DNA of 64,000 nt, taken from the NCBI RefSeq assembly GCF_017355205.1, contig NZ_JADIJK010000002.1, positions 62,001-126,000 of the forward strand, written 5' to 3'. The translations under genes were made by a program, and so were the position numbers. This DNA comes from Bacillus sp. SD088 (GTDB lineage: Bacteria; Bacillota; Bacilli; Bacillales; Bacillaceae_C). The notes beneath the pieces were generated by a model that ran no database searches, had not been told where the DNA came from, and was given only the letters and a program-made list of their open reading frames with translations. Shown in pieces: positions 9,076 through 18,911 of the stretch (positions are counted from its first letter, which is position 1; the number at the start of each line of letters is the position of its first letter).

Positions 9076-10179
9076 TTAAACGATTTCCGATTTTTTAATC
9101 ACCTTTAGCCCGGTCTCGCCAACCAAAGCTTTCTTCTCACTAATTTTCACATGTTTATCCGTGATAATATTTTCTATATAAGCACCTTCTTCAATTTCTC
9201 CCTTCTGCATAATAATGCTATTTCGTACAATCGCTCCTTTCTTCACGGTCACTCCGCGAAAAAGCACACTATTTTCTACGGTTCCTTCGATCTCACAGCC
9301 ATTGGCGATAAAGGAATTGGAAACATTGGATGCAGCTGAATATTTAACAGGTGCCTCATGCTTTACTTTTGTGTATATATCCCATTGTTCATAAAAATAG
9401 GAGCGAATAATGTCTGGATGTAAAAACGCCATATTACTAGCATAATAACTTTCGATTGAGTGAATAAAAGGCATATGACCTTGAAAGGAGTAACCTTGCA
9501 CATCGAGCTGCTCGACATTGGCTTTGATGCCATCCTTTAAAAAGTCCTGTTGATTATTTTGATAGCAGTGTTCAATCATTTCAATGAATAATGATTTTTT
9601 CAGGATATAAGTTTCCAAGCAAATGGGATCTCCTCTATGCGGAACTGAAAACAGATCGAGATCCACTATACTGTCGTCTTCCCGTAATTGGCATATATGA
9701 TAGATTGGTTTTCGAATCGAGTCACCGTCATAATGCTTGTAAAGAAGCGTTATATCAGCTTGACTAATTTCATGTTGCCGAAGGGCGTCCTGATAATCTA
9801 TTTTTCCAACATGATAGCCTGGTGAAAGGACTATCACTTCTGCTGGTGAACGTCGAAACATGTCAAGATAATCATAGAAGGCCTGAATATCTCCAGTTAA
9901 TTTTTTATCCGACTGGACAGCAGGCAGCATAAACAAACCACCATTATGTCTATCCAAATCCCATTCTTTTCCCGAGCCTAGATGATCCATAACTGAGCGG
10001 AATTTGTCGTTCGTAAACACGGCTACCTGTTTGATTCCTGCATGCATATAATTGGACAAAGTAAAGTCAATAAAGCGGTAGCGCCCCGCGAATGGAACCG
10101 AAGCTAAGCTCCGTTGTTTCGTTAATTCTTTTAAAAATGGCTTTTCATTCATTAAATTAATAACCCCTAAAACTTTCAT
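9076..10179 (-). CDS. glgD: Glycogen biosynthesis protein GlgD (ADP-glucose pyrophosphorylase-like subunit)
   Basis: 367 residues from ATG 10179 (AAAGGA 8 bases upstream; an ATG at 10206 is less well placed). It has the nucleotidyltransferase fold plus C-terminal left-handed beta-helix (VSNSFIANGCEIEGTVENSV...). The catalytic GGxGTRL loop of GlgC is absent here (VLGVINLMNEKPFLKELT), as in other GlgD proteins, which act as a non-catalytic partner that activates GlgC. Separated from glgC by a 143-bp repeat that replaces the short spacer normally found. Confidence 0.94.
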   Translation of the reverse strand: MKVLGVINLMNEKPFLKELTKQRSLASVPFAGRYRFIDFTLSNYMHAGIKQVAVFTNDKFRSVMDHLGSGKEWDLDRHNGGLFMLPAVQSDKKLTGDIQAFYDYLDMFRRSPAEVIVLSPGYHVGKIDYQDALRQHEISQADITLLYKHYDGDSIRKPIYHICQLREDDSIVDLDLFSVPHRGDPICLETYILKKSLFIEMIEHCYQNNQQDFLKDGIKANVEQLDVQGYSFQGHMPFIHSIESYYASNMAFLHPDIIRSYFYEQWDIYTKVKHEAPVKYSAASNVSNSFIANGCEIEGTVENSVLFRGVTVKKGAIVRNSIIMQKGEIEEGAYIENIITDKHVKISEKKALVGETGLKVIKKSEIV

Positions 10180-10218
10180 CTCCAACGTCCTTTCCTTATT
10201 ATGCATATCCCATCTTAA

Positions 10219-10361
10219 AGTACGTGTTCAAAGCGGCGAAACAAGCCAACGAGCTACCGCAGGATGTGGTGACTTCTACGTTCGACACAGGACGTGTCGG
10301 TACTTAGTCGAAGTTCTTTTATCTCGCAGTGTCATTTTTACCGGACTTTCTGAACATCCTC
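10219..10361. repeat. Repeat family B, copy 1, between glgC and glgD
   Basis: Starts with GTGTTCAAAG and ends with GTGTCATTTTTACCGGACTT then TCTGAACATCCTCT. It shares the block GCAAGCCAACGAGCTACC-like / GGATGTGGTGACTTC / GACACAGGACGTGTCGG with the copy at 21942-22191. The ends carry an imperfect terminal inverted repeat (TGTTCAAA / TTCTGAACA). It abuts the glgC stop codon (10362) and therefore sits inside the glg transcript. Confidence 0.8.
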
Positions 10362-11516
10362 TTAAAGTACAGTCTGCACCTTTTCCGAGATGATTTCGTC
10401 ATCCCCAAACAAGGTAATATCCTCCAACCGATTTGTGGACCCAATAACAGCTCCATCTTCAATTACGGTTCCTTTACCAATAATCGCGCGCCCAATCTTA
10501 ACGTTTTTTCCAACCCTTACATCCGGCATAATCACTGAATCCTTAATCATGGAACCTGCTCCAATATAGACATTGTAAGATATGACCGAGTGCTCAACTG
10601 CTCCATATATAATTGATCCCTCATTAATCAGGGATTGCTTTACCTTAGCCGCTGGAGCAATATAGTGAGGAGGATGATTCGCATTTCCCGCATAGATACG
10701 CCAGGTTGGATCATCTAAGGCAAAGCCGGTATCATCATCGAGAAAGTCCATGTTAGCTTCCCATAAGCTCTGGACAGTTCCTACATCCTTCCAATATCCA
10801 TTAAACCGATAAGCATATAGTTTTCTTTGATCCGCAAGCATTTTTGGAATGATGTCTTTGCCAAAATCATTGGATGATGTCTCATTTCGATCATCTTCAG
10901 TTAAGTAATGTTTAAGCCATTTCCAGTTAAATAAATAAACCCCCATAGAGGCTAGGTTGCTCTGTGGAAAGGATGGTTTTTCTTCAAATTCAATAATTTT
11001 ATCAGTTTGGTCCAGATCCATAATGCCAAAACGATGAGCGTCGGCCCAAGGTACTTGAATGACCGCGATCGATGCATCAGCTCCCTTTTTCACATGAGCT
11101 TGAAGCAGCTTGTTATAGTCCATTTTGTAAATATGGTCACCAGATATGATCAGGACATACTCAGGATCATATAGATCAATATAATGAGAATTATGGAAAA
11201 CGGCATTGGCCGTTCCTTTATACCAATGATCTCCATCTTGGCCTTTATAAGGTGGAAGAACAGAGACACCACCAGAGCGACAATCTAAATCCCATGCCCT
11301 TCCCTCGCCAACATAATTATTTAAAACATGGGGTTGATACTGCGTTAACACCCCGACCGTATCGATACCAGAATGTGTACAATTACTTAATGTAAAATCA
11401 ATAATGCGATATTTTCCACCGAATGGAACAGCTGGTTTGGCTATTTCCCTCGTTAATCCCTCAAGTCGAGTTCCTTGTCCGCCTGCAAGTAGCATAGCTA
11501 TCACTTTTTTAGACAC
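10362..11516 (-). CDS. glgC: Glucose-1-phosphate adenylyltransferase
   Basis: 384 residues. Makes ADP-glucose from ATP and glucose-1-phosphate, the committed step of glycogen synthesis. The catalytic loop [16 protein letters not shown] is at the N-terminus, followed by [15 protein letters not shown], the central [13 protein letters not shown], the glucose-1-P-binding FEEKP and GYWKDVGT, and a C-terminal beta-helix. The GTG at 11516 (GTGTCTAAAAAAGTG) is preferred; GGAGGA lies about 11 bases upstream, and the GTG at 11528 directly touches that site. It overlaps the glgB end by 8 bases, so glgB and glgC are coupled. Confidence 0.95.
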   Translation of the reverse strand: MSKKVIAMLLAGGQGTRLEGLTREIAKPAVPFGGKYRIIDFTLSNCTHSGIDTVGVLTQYQPHVLNNYVGEGRAWDLDCRSGGVSVLPPYKGQDGDHWYKGTANAVFHNSHYIDLYDPEYVLIISGDHIYKMDYNKLLQAHVKKGADASIAVIQVPWADAHRFGIMDLDQTDKIIEFEEKPSFPQSNLASMGVYLFNWKWLKHYLTEDDRNETSSNDFGKDIIPKMLADQRKLYAYRFNGYWKDVGTVQSLWEANMDFLDDDTGFALDDPTWRIYAGNANHPPHYIAPAAKVKQSLINEGSIIYGAVEHSVISYNVYIGAGSMIKDSVIMPDVRVGKNVKIGRAIIGKGTVIEDGAVIGSTNRLEDITLFGDDEIISEKVQTVL

Positions 11517-13455
11517 TATAAAAACCACTCCTCCGTCGTTTTTTTGTTTGCTTCATGAAGATGCTCATTCCTAGTGGGGGAACGGTAACTTTCATACTAT
11601 ATCGTTGGTTATGATAAGAGGCTTGATCCACCTTTATCGAATCGGGATTATGCTGATTGGAGCCTCCAAACATTGCCCAATCACTATTGAAAACTTCTAT
11701 ATAGCTTCCATTTGATGGCACACCAATTTTATAATGTTCATAGACATTTGCGCTGAAGTTACACAGAACAACACAGTAATCTCCTTTTCTCTTCCCCTTC
11801 CTGATAAAGGTGATCACACTTTGCGTTGCATCATCTGGGGCAATCCATTCAAAACCTTCCTGCTCATGATCTAACCGCCATAAACAACTTGTTTTTTTAT
11901 AAAATTGACTTAATGCTTTGAAATACGCATTGAATTTCTGATGGTATTCAAAATCAAATAAATTCCAATCAAGCTGTTCTAAATCCTTCCATTCATCAAA
12001 TTGCGCAAATTCACTTCCCATAAAGTGGAGCTTTTTTCCTGGATGTGTGAAAAAGTATCCATATAATAAGCGCATTTGCGCGAATTTCTGCCAATAATCA
12101 CCTGGCATTTTATTCAGTAATGAACGTTTACCGTGGACAACTTCGTCATGCGAAAAAGCGAGAACGAAGTTTTCCGAGAATGCATAAAAGAAGGAAAATG
12201 TTAAAAGTTGATGATGAGCTGGACGATCTGATATGTCCAGCTTCATATAGTGCAGGACATCATTTGTCCACCCCATATTCCATTTATAATTAAAACCGAG
12301 ACCCCCTTTATCAGTTGGAGCGCTCACGAGTGGATAATCCGTTGCCTCCTCTGCCATCATTAATATCCCAGGATACTTCTCAAAAACTACTTCATTCAAT
12401 CTTTTTAAAAACGTAATTGCCTCAAGATTTTCTTCCCCTCCTAGATGATTCTTAAGTGGAACGGATCCAGCGTTATCGTGATTCAAATAAATCATTGAAG
12501 AAACTGCATCAATTCGGAAACCGTCTATATGAAAAACGTCGAGCCAAAATAGGGCATTTGAAATAAGAAAGCTCCTTACCTCTGGCTTACTAAAATCAAA
12601 ATTATAGGTTCCCCAATTTCTCCTCTCCGCTTGCTCTGGATGTATCGGTTCATATAATGGGGTTCCATCAAAGCGACCAAGACCGTGATCATCCTTACAA
12701 AAATGCAGAGGAACCCAATCCATAATGACGCCTACGCCATGTTGATGACATTGATCGACAAAATACATAAAATCTTCTGGGAGTCCAAAACGACTAGTGA
12801 CCGAATAATATCCTGTAATTTGATACCCCCAGGAACGATCATAGGGATGCTCCATCAGGGGCATACATTCAATATGGGTATATCCATGCTCCTTCACATA
12901 GGCGATCAGCTCATCTACCAACTCACGATAGGAATAAAAACGTTCATCATCTTTCTTTTTCCATGTTCCCAGATGTATTTCATAAATCAGCATAGGTTGA
13001 TGATAATGATCTTTTCGCTTTCTTTGTTCCAACCATTTTTGATCTTTCCATTGGTATGTATCCAATTGATAAGTAACGGATGCCGTATTCGGTCTCCTTT
13101 CCGAATAAAAAGCATAAGGGTCAGCCTTCAGTAAAATTTCTTTGGCTGCTGTCTTAACCTCGTATTTATACAAAAGCCCCTCTCGTAATCCTGGAATAAA
13201 TAATCCCCATATGCCTGAATGCTTAATCCTTTCCATGACTGCCTGACTACCATCCCATTGATTAAAATCTCCCACAACGGACACCGATAAAGCATTGGGA
13301 GCCCAAACTGTAAATCGCACACCTTGGACCCCATTAACGGTCACGATATGCGCTCCAAGCATTTTATAAGCTTCATAGAGCGTTCCCTCATGAAAAAGAT
13401 ATCGCTCAAATTCACTTGGAAGCCACTCCTCTACACCACTGATCATGTCTTGCAA
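11509..13455 (-). CDS. glgB: 1,4-alpha-glucan branching enzyme, GH13
   Basis: 648 residues. Creates alpha-1,6 branches in glycogen. An N-terminal CBM48 domain (about 25-110, with [20 protein letters not shown]) is followed by the GH13 barrel: [11 protein letters not shown], the nucleophile region [13 protein letters not shown], the acid/base Glu in [10 protein letters not shown] and the transition-state Asp in [11 protein letters not shown]-terminal all-beta domain closes it. The TTG start at 13455 has GGAGG 7 bases upstream, and no ATG is better placed. First gene of the glg operon, so its upstream region carries the operon promoter. Confidence 0.96.
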   Translation of the reverse strand: MQDMISGVEEWLPSEFERYLFHEGTLYEAYKMLGAHIVTVNGVQGVRFTVWAPNALSVSVVGDFNQWDGSQAVMERIKHSGIWGLFIPGLREGLLYKYEVKTAAKEILLKADPYAFYSERRPNTASVTYQLDTYQWKDQKWLEQRKRKDHYHQPMLIYEIHLGTWKKKDDERFYSYRELVDELIAYVKEHGYTHIECMPLMEHPYDRSWGYQITGYYSVTSRFGLPEDFMYFVDQCHQHGVGVIMDWVPLHFCKDDHGLGRFDGTPLYEPIHPEQAERRNWGTYNFDFSKPEVRSFLISNALFWLDVFHIDGFRIDAVSSMIYLNHDNAGSVPLKNHLGGEENLEAITFLKRLNEVVFEKYPGILMMAEEATDYPLVSAPTDKGGLGFNYKWNMGWTNDVLHYMKLDISDRPAHHQLLTFSFFYAFSENFVLAFSHDEVVHGKRSLLNKMPGDYWQKFAQMRLLYGYFFTHPGKKLHFMGSEFAQFDEWKDLEQLDWNLFDFEYHQKFNAYFKALSQFYKKTSCLWRLDHEQEGFEWIAPDDATQSVITFIRKGKRKGDYCVVLCNFSANVYEHYKIGVPSNGSYIEVFNSDWAMFGGSNQHNPDSIKVDQASYHNQRYSMKVTVPPLGMSIFMKQTKKRRRSGFYSV

Positions 13456-13527
13456 TCTGACACCTCCACTATCCTATTTCGCTTTTCCTAGAAATATTCC
13501 ATATTTTTCTTGAGAAAAGCACCATTA

Positions 13528-13617
13528 CGCTTTTTCTTCTTCTCCATCATTAACGTCACGATGGACCACTTCCCTCTTCCGTTTTTCCTCCTGCTCTGCC
13601 ATTAACATCACTATGGG
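13528..13617. repeat. Two imperfect ~37-bp direct repeats upstream of glgB
   Basis: Units at about 13528-13564 and 13579-13617 share the pattern TTTTTC.TC.T.CTC..CCATTAAC.TCAC.ATGG at a 51-bp period. They lie 75-160 bases upstream of the glgB start. The rest of the 427-base gap 13456-13882 shows no gene, only the terminator at 13830-13863. The repeats may be regulatory or the relic of a duplicated coding segment. Confidence 0.5.
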
Positions 13618-13829
13618 CTTCTAGAAGTTGTTAAAAATCCATAATCTATAAAGCTTCTTTTTGAAATCATTTTAAAAAATCCATAGTAATCTATTTCGTT
13701 GCGAAAAATGCGAATCCTTCGATGAAAAATCACTAGTTTTGTCATTTAAACGGAGGAGATATACGTAGTTATTTTCAGACCGTGATTTTTAAGGATCGTA
13801 TTAATGAAAGGATTTGTCTAAGATAAGTG

Positions 13830-13863
13830 AAAGACCGAGGGGGATCCTTCCTCCTCGGTCTTT
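13830..13863. terminator. Terminator 3' of the TauE/SafE gene
   Basis: 11-bp stem AAAGACCGAGG (13830-13840) with CCTCGGTCTTT (13853-13863), 20 bases beyond the stop of the minus-strand TauE gene. Confidence 0.7.
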
Positions 13864-13882
13864 GTATAAAATGCTTCTTCAT

Positions 13883-14632
13883 TCACGCTGGATTCAGTAA
13901 CAGCAAAAGACCCAGTATGATAATGAAAAGAAATACATAACGTTCAAACTTTTCATTGGAAATGCGACGATGTAAAAAAATACCCAATAAAGTCGCAATA
14001 ATAATAGAAGGAAAAGATAATCCAAATAAAAGAAAAAGATTTTCTGTCCATAATCCTCCAAGAGCCTGACCTATTACCACAAAAACTCCCGAAATTAAAA
14101 AATGGGCCTGCAACGTCCCCCGAAAACGCTGAGGCTCCCAACGCCGTAAAGTTCCATAAACAACAACCGGGACTCCATGTGTATTGTAGGCACTCCCCAT
14201 AATACCAGATATAATTCCTACCGGTAGTGACCAAAAGCTCGCCTCAAGTCTGGGTTGTACACTACTTTTTGCACGCAAAACTTTAATAAAAGAATAAGAG
14301 CCATACGCAATTAAAAAAATACTAAGTCCCACAGTAATGATACTTGCAGGTAGTTTGACAATGAATAGGATACCGATTGGAATTCCAATTAAAGCCCCAA
14401 TAACTAAGCGTATTAAAGCGGAACGATCAATATAACGCCATCCCGAAATAACAGTAAATAGCGCTACAGTAAGTCCAGCTAAACCAATTAAAGAAATGGA
14501 TGTGTGTAAATCAATTGGTAATAAGGCAAGTAACGGCATACTCACAACAGCTTCTCCAAACCCAAATGTTGCACGTATTAATGCCCCAATAAAAACAGCA
14601 GCAATGATCAAAACGATAACAGTAAAATTCAT
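13883..14632 (-). CDS. TauE/SafE-family membrane transporter (putative sulfite/organosulfonate exporter)
   Basis: 249 residues with about eight hydrophobic helices. It has the duplicated TauE/SafE architecture with the N-terminal AALIRATFGFGEAVVSMPLL motif and its second-half counterpart GIISGIMGSAYNTHGVPVV. ATG 14632 has AGGAGG upstream. The family exports sulfite, sulfoacetate or other small anions, and the substrate here is unknown. It is a single gene with a terminator and shows no link to the glg operon. Confidence 0.85.
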   Translation of the reverse strand: MNFTVIVLIIAAVFIGALIRATFGFGEAVVSMPLLALLPIDLHTSISLIGLAGLTVALFTVISGWRYIDRSALIRLVIGALIGIPIGILFIVKLPASIITVGLSIFLIAYGSYSFIKVLRAKSSVQPRLEASFWSLPVGIISGIMGSAYNTHGVPVVVYGTLRRWEPQRFRGTLQAHFLISGVFVVIGQALGGLWTENLFLLFGLSFPSIIIATLLGIFLHRRISNEKFERYVFLFIIILGLLLLLNPA

Positions 14633-14973
14633 TATTTCCTCCTAAATACAGTTCGTTTTATTAATAGATATTGAGTTACTCAAAACCTCCTAAATTATTG
14701 TGTTTAACTTCTATTAGCATATCATAGTTTATCACTTAAAAACGAAGGTTAATAATCGTTTTTTTATCGATTTTAAAGCGCCTCTCATCTATTATAACGG
14801 TTGTAAAATCCATCTTAATGGAATAGTACATAAATTACCCAACACCTCTTATAATCGTTTTTGAAGGGATTATAGCAAGGTCCACATGGTATCAAGGAAA
14901 CCCCTTTCTCTGCAGACAAATACCCTGAATTTAGGTAGCTAAATTCAGGGTATTATGATCTTACGAAGTCTTT
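14633..14973. other. Intergenic region between the GH15-like and TauE genes
   Basis: No gene is seen. It contains an AT-rich promoter-like stretch for the TauE gene (14640-14770) and, at the other end, the terminator of the GH15-like gene. Confidence 0.5.
14919..14954. terminator. Terminator after the GH15-like gene
   Basis: Perfect 15-bp stem (14919-14933 with 14940-14954, AATACCCTGAATTTA), 6-base loop, directly after the minus-strand stop codon at 14974. The minus-strand copy is followed by TTTGTCTGC. Confidence 0.75.
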
Positions 14974-16002
14974 TTATTTGTGAACCTCACTAGCTACGGC
15001 CATTTTATTAATGGCCATTCTCTTTAAAAATAAATAGGATAAAGCAACCGACCATGCGAGTGGAGTGTTTCCATTGGGTTCATTTTTTCCACCAATATAT
15101 AATTCGGGTATTTCCCAGTTATCAGGTATGTTTCGAATAGTTTTTTCTACATATTCATTAGCTTGACCGTCCATCCCTAACTCAAGGTAACATAGCCCCA
15201 ACCAGGGGAGGCCAAAACACCACTCTGCTTCTCTTCCTTCATTATAGTATTGATCATCTTCATATCGAATACAGCCTCTTTCCCGCTCTAAACGACTCGA
15301 CACTTGCCGGACAATCGTCAACGCTGTTTCCCGATCAACTAATCGATACGGATAGATTAATGAAAGTAAGGCCAAATCCACTTCTTTAGTTTCACTTTCC
15401 CGTGGCAATAAAAAGCGTAATGTTTCTTCCCCTTTTCGAATCAGATCCTCTTTTACATGGACTAACATTTTCACCGCTTTTAAACCAGCCAAACAGGCAC
15501 CGACACTGGAAGCATGTAACTCAATGTTTTCTTCCCACATCCCGTTATCCTCGGCTTGCCAATACTGTAAACATTCCAGATAATCAACAAGCTTTTGCAC
15601 AATTCGTAGATCCGCTTCATCCCTTACCACTTTCTGCCCATGCTTCACGCCTTCTCCCACTCCCCATAAAAAGGCACCAACCGCATCATTCTGAGCATGA
15701 CCCCATTCTACGTCGATTTCCTTTAAATCCGGCGAATACCGAGAGTGAATATATTCAAATAAATATACGGGTTTCTGTTTCGTATGAATATCGATTTTCC
15801 ATTCATAGTCTCTAAATAAATCAAACAAAGCGTGATAGGCTTTTTCATAGCGTTCAGATCGGTCATGTAAGAAAGGCAGTACCGTATAAACGACATCACG
15901 AATCCATACATAATTGTAATCTTTTGAAAGACTGGCTGTATAAGCGCCATTAGATAGACGCATTTTATCAATGACTTGAATAGCCATCTCCATCTTCATC
16001 AT
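14974..16002 (-). CDS. GH15-like glycoside hydrolase (glucoamylase/phosphorylase-kinase-alpha fold)
   Basis: 342 residues from ATG 16002, which has GGAGG 6 bases upstream; the longer frame to 16044 adds an unlikely N-terminus. Family features are the early YNYVWIRDVVYTV (the Trp-Arg-Asp of GH15), MWEENIELHASSVGACLAGL, EAEWCFGLPWLG, and late GNTPLAWSVALSYLF. It has no signal peptide, so it is cytosolic. Proteins of this size contain only the (alpha/alpha)6 barrel. With the glg operon close by and no glgP present, a role in turnover of stored glucan is a reasonable inference but is unproven. Confidence 0.75.
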   Translation of the reverse strand: MMKMEMAIQVIDKMRLSNGAYTASLSKDYNYVWIRDVVYTVLPFLHDRSERYEKAYHALFDLFRDYEWKIDIHTKQKPVYLFEYIHSRYSPDLKEIDVEWGHAQNDAVGAFLWGVGEGVKHGQKVVRDEADLRIVQKLVDYLECLQYWQAEDNGMWEENIELHASSVGACLAGLKAVKMLVHVKEDLIRKGEETLRFLLPRESETKEVDLALLSLIYPYRLVDRETALTIVRQVSSRLERERGCIRYEDDQYYNEGREAEWCFGLPWLGLCYLELGMDGQANEYVEKTIRNIPDNWEIPELYIGGKNEPNGNTPLAWSVALSYLFLKRMAINKMAVASEVHK

Positions 16003-16252
16003 GAACCACCTCCAATGAGTTCTCATGTAGCTCATTGTTAACATTTCCCCATTTTATAAACCTTTGTTTAAAGTTTTCAATTTGGGATTAGAGAATCCGT
16101 TGAATGAAAATGTTTTGTACTATATTCTATGTATAAGCCTTAATTTGGGGATTCAGATGGAGAAAACGGGCGATCGACCATACTCTTGCAATACTATCTT
16201 CCCCATCTAACATTAGCCATTGACTTCAAAGCCATACACAAGTATCATTTAA

Positions 16253-16267
16253 TTGAACACCGGTCAA
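16253..16267. promoter_or_regulatory. Candidate TetR operator, copy 1
   Basis: TTGAACACCGGTCAA, an imperfect inverted repeat just upstream of the TetR start. The same 15-base pattern occurs at 16903-16917 before the SDR gene (13 of 15 bases identical). Confidence 0.6.
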
Positions 16268-16282
16268 TATATGGAGGTCACG

Positions 16283-16861
16283 ATGTCACCGCGTAAATCA
16301 GTCCAACAGGAATTAACTCGTGAAATGATAATGGATGCTGCAAGGAACTTATTTATTGATAAAGCCTATCAGCATGTCTCCATGAGGCAAATTGCCAAAG
16401 AACTAAAATACAGCCATGGAGCAATTTATTACCATTTCACCAATAAGGCAGAGCTTTTTTATGCCTTAGTTGAAGAGCATTTTAAAATGCTGGAATTGGA
16501 ATTACAGAGGATCATGGACGAGGCTTTGGAGCCCAAGGAAAAATTACGAAATATCCTACTTGGTTTTATCCGCTTTGGTTTAACCCATCAAAGTCACTAT
16601 GAAATTATGTTTTTAATTAAAGATGAGGAAGTTCGTAATTTTATCAACCAAGAACCAAGTAACACATATGAAATGTTTGCCAGTAATGTACAATCTTTAT
16701 GTGATAAATCGGTCACCATTCAAGATATCTGGTCGCTTTTCCTTTCTTTACATGGTTTTGTCACACATTATCTACGCCATGTCGTCAACTATGAAGATGT
16801 AAAAGATATGGCAAAATTGCATGTAGAATTTCTTCTAAAAAGCCTTAATCATAATAATTGA
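16283..16861 (+). CDS. TetR/AcrR-family regulator
   Basis: 192 residues from ATG 16283 (GGAGGTCACG-ATG; a TTG at 16253 lies inside the operator and is unlikely). The N-terminal helix-turn-helix is DAARNLFIDKAYQHVSMRQI, then HGAIYYHFTNKAELF, followed by a helical ligand-binding domain. It is followed by the SDR gene 79 bases on. The shared sequence before both genes suggests autoregulation plus control of the SDR gene. Confidence 0.9.
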   Translation: MSPRKSVQQELTREMIMDAARNLFIDKAYQHVSMRQIAKELKYSHGAIYYHFTNKAELFYALVEEHFKMLELELQRIMDEALEPKEKLRNILLGFIRFGLTHQSHYEIMFLIKDEEVRNFINQEPSNTYEMFASNVQSLCDKSVTIQDIWSLFLSLHGFVTHYLRHVVNYEDVKDMAKLHVEFLLKSLNHNN

Positions 16862-16902
16862 AAGTTTGGGTTGTCACCTTAACTTTCTTTTTATCCTCTT
16901 TT

Positions 16903-16917
16903 TTGAACAGTGGTCAA
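16903..16917. promoter_or_regulatory. Candidate TetR operator, copy 2
   Basis: TTGAACAGTGGTCAA, located 24 bases before the SDR start codon and matching the site at 16253-16267. Confidence 0.6.
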
Positions 16918-16940
16918 TTAATAAAGTTGGGGGTTCTAAC

Positions 16941-17876
16941 ATGAAAAAAGCACTTGTATTAGGAGCATCGGGAGGCATGGGCTATGCACTCATTCAAGAA
17001 TTACTGGAAAGAGGGATCGATGTTATCGCATTTGCCCGTTCAGAGCATAAACTACAAGCCTTATATGGGGAACAGGAAGGTGTAAAGATTTACGCAGGAG
17101 ATATATTCAATCAGAATGACCTTCTATCTGCAGTAGAACACGTGGATACGATTTTTCAATCAGCTAATCTTCCTTATGAACAATGGGAAGAAAGGCTTCT
17201 CCCCTTTTTTGAAAACATCATTTATGTTGCAGAAGCGACGGAAGCGAAGTTAGTTTTGGTTGAGAATATTTATGCATATGGAAAGTCCCCCGGAAGTAAG
17301 GTAACGGAAGAGACACCTAAAAATCCGCACACCAAAAAGGGGAAGGTTCGTTTACAGGTGGAGAAACGAATAAAAGCTTCAAATGTTCTGGCATTATTTG
17401 CTCATTTACCAGACTTTTATGGTCCCAATGCAGAGAATACGCTCTTACACTTCACCTTAGAAAATGTCATACAACATAAAAGTGCACTATACGTTGGTCA
17501 CAAAAAAATAGCCCGGGAGTTCATCTATACACCTGATGGTGCCAAAGCGCTTGTCAATCTTGCCCTACATGAACAAGCCTTTGGACAAAATTGGAATATT
17601 CCGGGGTATAATGTGATCACAGGAGATGAAATCCTCCACATTGTTTATAATATTAATGGATATAAAAAGCCAGTCTTGACTGTTAACAAAGGGATGATTA
17701 GACTAGTAGGCCTTTTCGATCCAACTATGCGTGAAGTAGTGGAGATGTTTTACTTAAACGAAGACCCTGTTGTACTAGATGGGACCAAATACGAAAGGGA
17801 AATTGGACCACTCCCCCGCACTTCTTATCCAGAAGGCATCAAACAGACGCTAGAGCACATGCTGGCTCACAAGTGA
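16941..17876 (+). CDS. NAD(P)-dependent epimerase/dehydratase-like extended SDR
   Basis: 311 residues from ATG 16941 (GGGGG upstream). The Rossmann nucleotide-binding motif LVLGASGGMGYALI is at the N-terminus, followed by a strand-turn that ends in FARSEHKL. The extended-SDR YxxxK appears in ENIYAYGK. It resembles NmrA/epimerase-like proteins of unknown substrate. Its position behind a TetR gene with the same operator suggests an inducible detoxification or stress role. Confidence 0.8.
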   Translation: MKKALVLGASGGMGYALIQELLERGIDVIAFARSEHKLQALYGEQEGVKIYAGDIFNQNDLLSAVEHVDTIFQSANLPYEQWEERLLPFFENIIYVAEATEAKLVLVENIYAYGKSPGSKVTEETPKNPHTKKGKVRLQVEKRIKASNVLALFAHLPDFYGPNAENTLLHFTLENVIQHKSALYVGHKKIAREFIYTPDGAKALVNLALHEQAFGQNWNIPGYNVITGDEILHIVYNINGYKKPVLTVNKGMIRLVGLFDPTMREVVEMFYLNEDPVVLDGTKYEREIGPLPRTSYPEGIKQTLEHMLAHK

Positions 17877-17879
17877 AAA

Positions 17880-18113
17880 CAAAAGCGCAAGCGCCTTGAA
17901 CTAGAAAGAAAGGTGAAATTCGCCCCGTCCCAGCGCTTCGTCTGTACTAGTACATCCTGTACGTCGAAACACCGATGGACTCGGATCCTGCGGGTCTCTT
18001 GCTCCTGCCGTCTGGAGCTAGACAGCACGGCGGAAGCATTAGCCGATGTTGACTTACGCAAACAGAAGCTGAAAGTTTGCTAGGCGCTGGAGCTGGATCA
18101 AGCATTGGCCAGA
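17880..18113. repeat. Repeat family A, copy 1
   Basis: Begins AAAAGCGCAAGCGCCTTGAA and ends GGCGCTGGAGCTGGATCAAG. It includes the module ACTAGTACATCCTGTACGTC, which also occurs in the family B copies, and a CTCCTGCCGTCTGGAGCTAG palindromic block. Other copies are at 38767-38962 and 55229-55588. Short reading frames inside are not genes. Confidence 0.85.
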
Positions 18114-18150
18114 ATTACCTTCTTATCTTTCAAAAAACAACGAGTGCCAC

Positions 18151-18711
18151 TTACCTAACACTCCTATTTAGCTCTTTCCACTCGTCCTTTAGAAGACCGT
18201 AGATTATTTTGTCATGATATTCCCCATTAAGAAATTCTTCATCTCTTATGACACCCTCGCTCGTAAACCCTAATCGTTCTGGGATTGCCTTACTTTTTGC
18301 ATTCTTAGTCGCCATTCTGATTTCAACTTTATGTAATTGTAAATCGGAGAAGGCATGTGTAATCAAACATGTACAAGCTTTTGTCGCTAATCCCAGTCCT
18401 TCAAATTCCTTCCCTAACCAATAGCCAATTTCTGTCTTTTTATTTCCCCAATCCCAGTTCAAAAAACCAATGGAACCAGCTAGTTGCCCTTTGTACCAAA
18501 TGCCAGCCCAATAGCCATTGTTCGCAGCTAATCTATTTAACGATCTTTTGATAAAATTCCTTGTGTCTTGGATCTCATTTGTAACTGTTGGAAATGTAAG
18601 CCATTTGCCAATACTTTCTCGACTTCCATCGATTAAAGCAAATAATTCCTCCGCATGTCTTGGTTCTAATATGGCAATATACGTATCCGTATCGATAATC
18701 GCTTTATACAT
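18151..18711 (-). CDS. GNAT N-acetyltransferase, RimJ/RimL-like
   Basis: 186 residues. The GNAT fold shows the acetyl-CoA-binding region GYWLGKEFEGLGLATKACTCL (R/QxxGxG/A equivalent) and the RimL-like ending EGVIRDEEFLNGEYHDKIIYGLLKDEW. It probably acetylates a ribosomal-protein N-terminus or a small molecule. ATG 18711 has GAGGGG upstream. Confidence 0.88.
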   Translation of the reverse strand: MYKAIIDTDTYIAILEPRHAEELFALIDGSRESIGKWLTFPTVTNEIQDTRNFIKRSLNRLAANNGYWAGIWYKGQLAGSIGFLNWDWGNKKTEIGYWLGKEFEGLGLATKACTCLITHAFSDLQLHKVEIRMATKNAKSKAIPERLGFTSEGVIRDEEFLNGEYHDKIIYGLLKDEWKELNRSVR

Positions 18712-18911
18712 CTTTTCCCCTCGCTCCCTACTATCCTCTTCATTTTAACTAAAAATTCAAAATCCTACCACCCCTTATCTACTTAAATTTCCCACTCAAA
18801 TTCGACAATATTTCCTGGGAAAAGATTATTCTCTACAAAATCATAAACTAGCCTTCATTCTCGGTTATAATAATGAAGTGCTGTAATGATTATGATGAAC
18901 AAGGTGATGAG

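Noticed and set aside
12685-13134. 149-codon frame opposite glgB
   Set aside because: Antisense to the conserved branching-enzyme barrel. No family resemblance.
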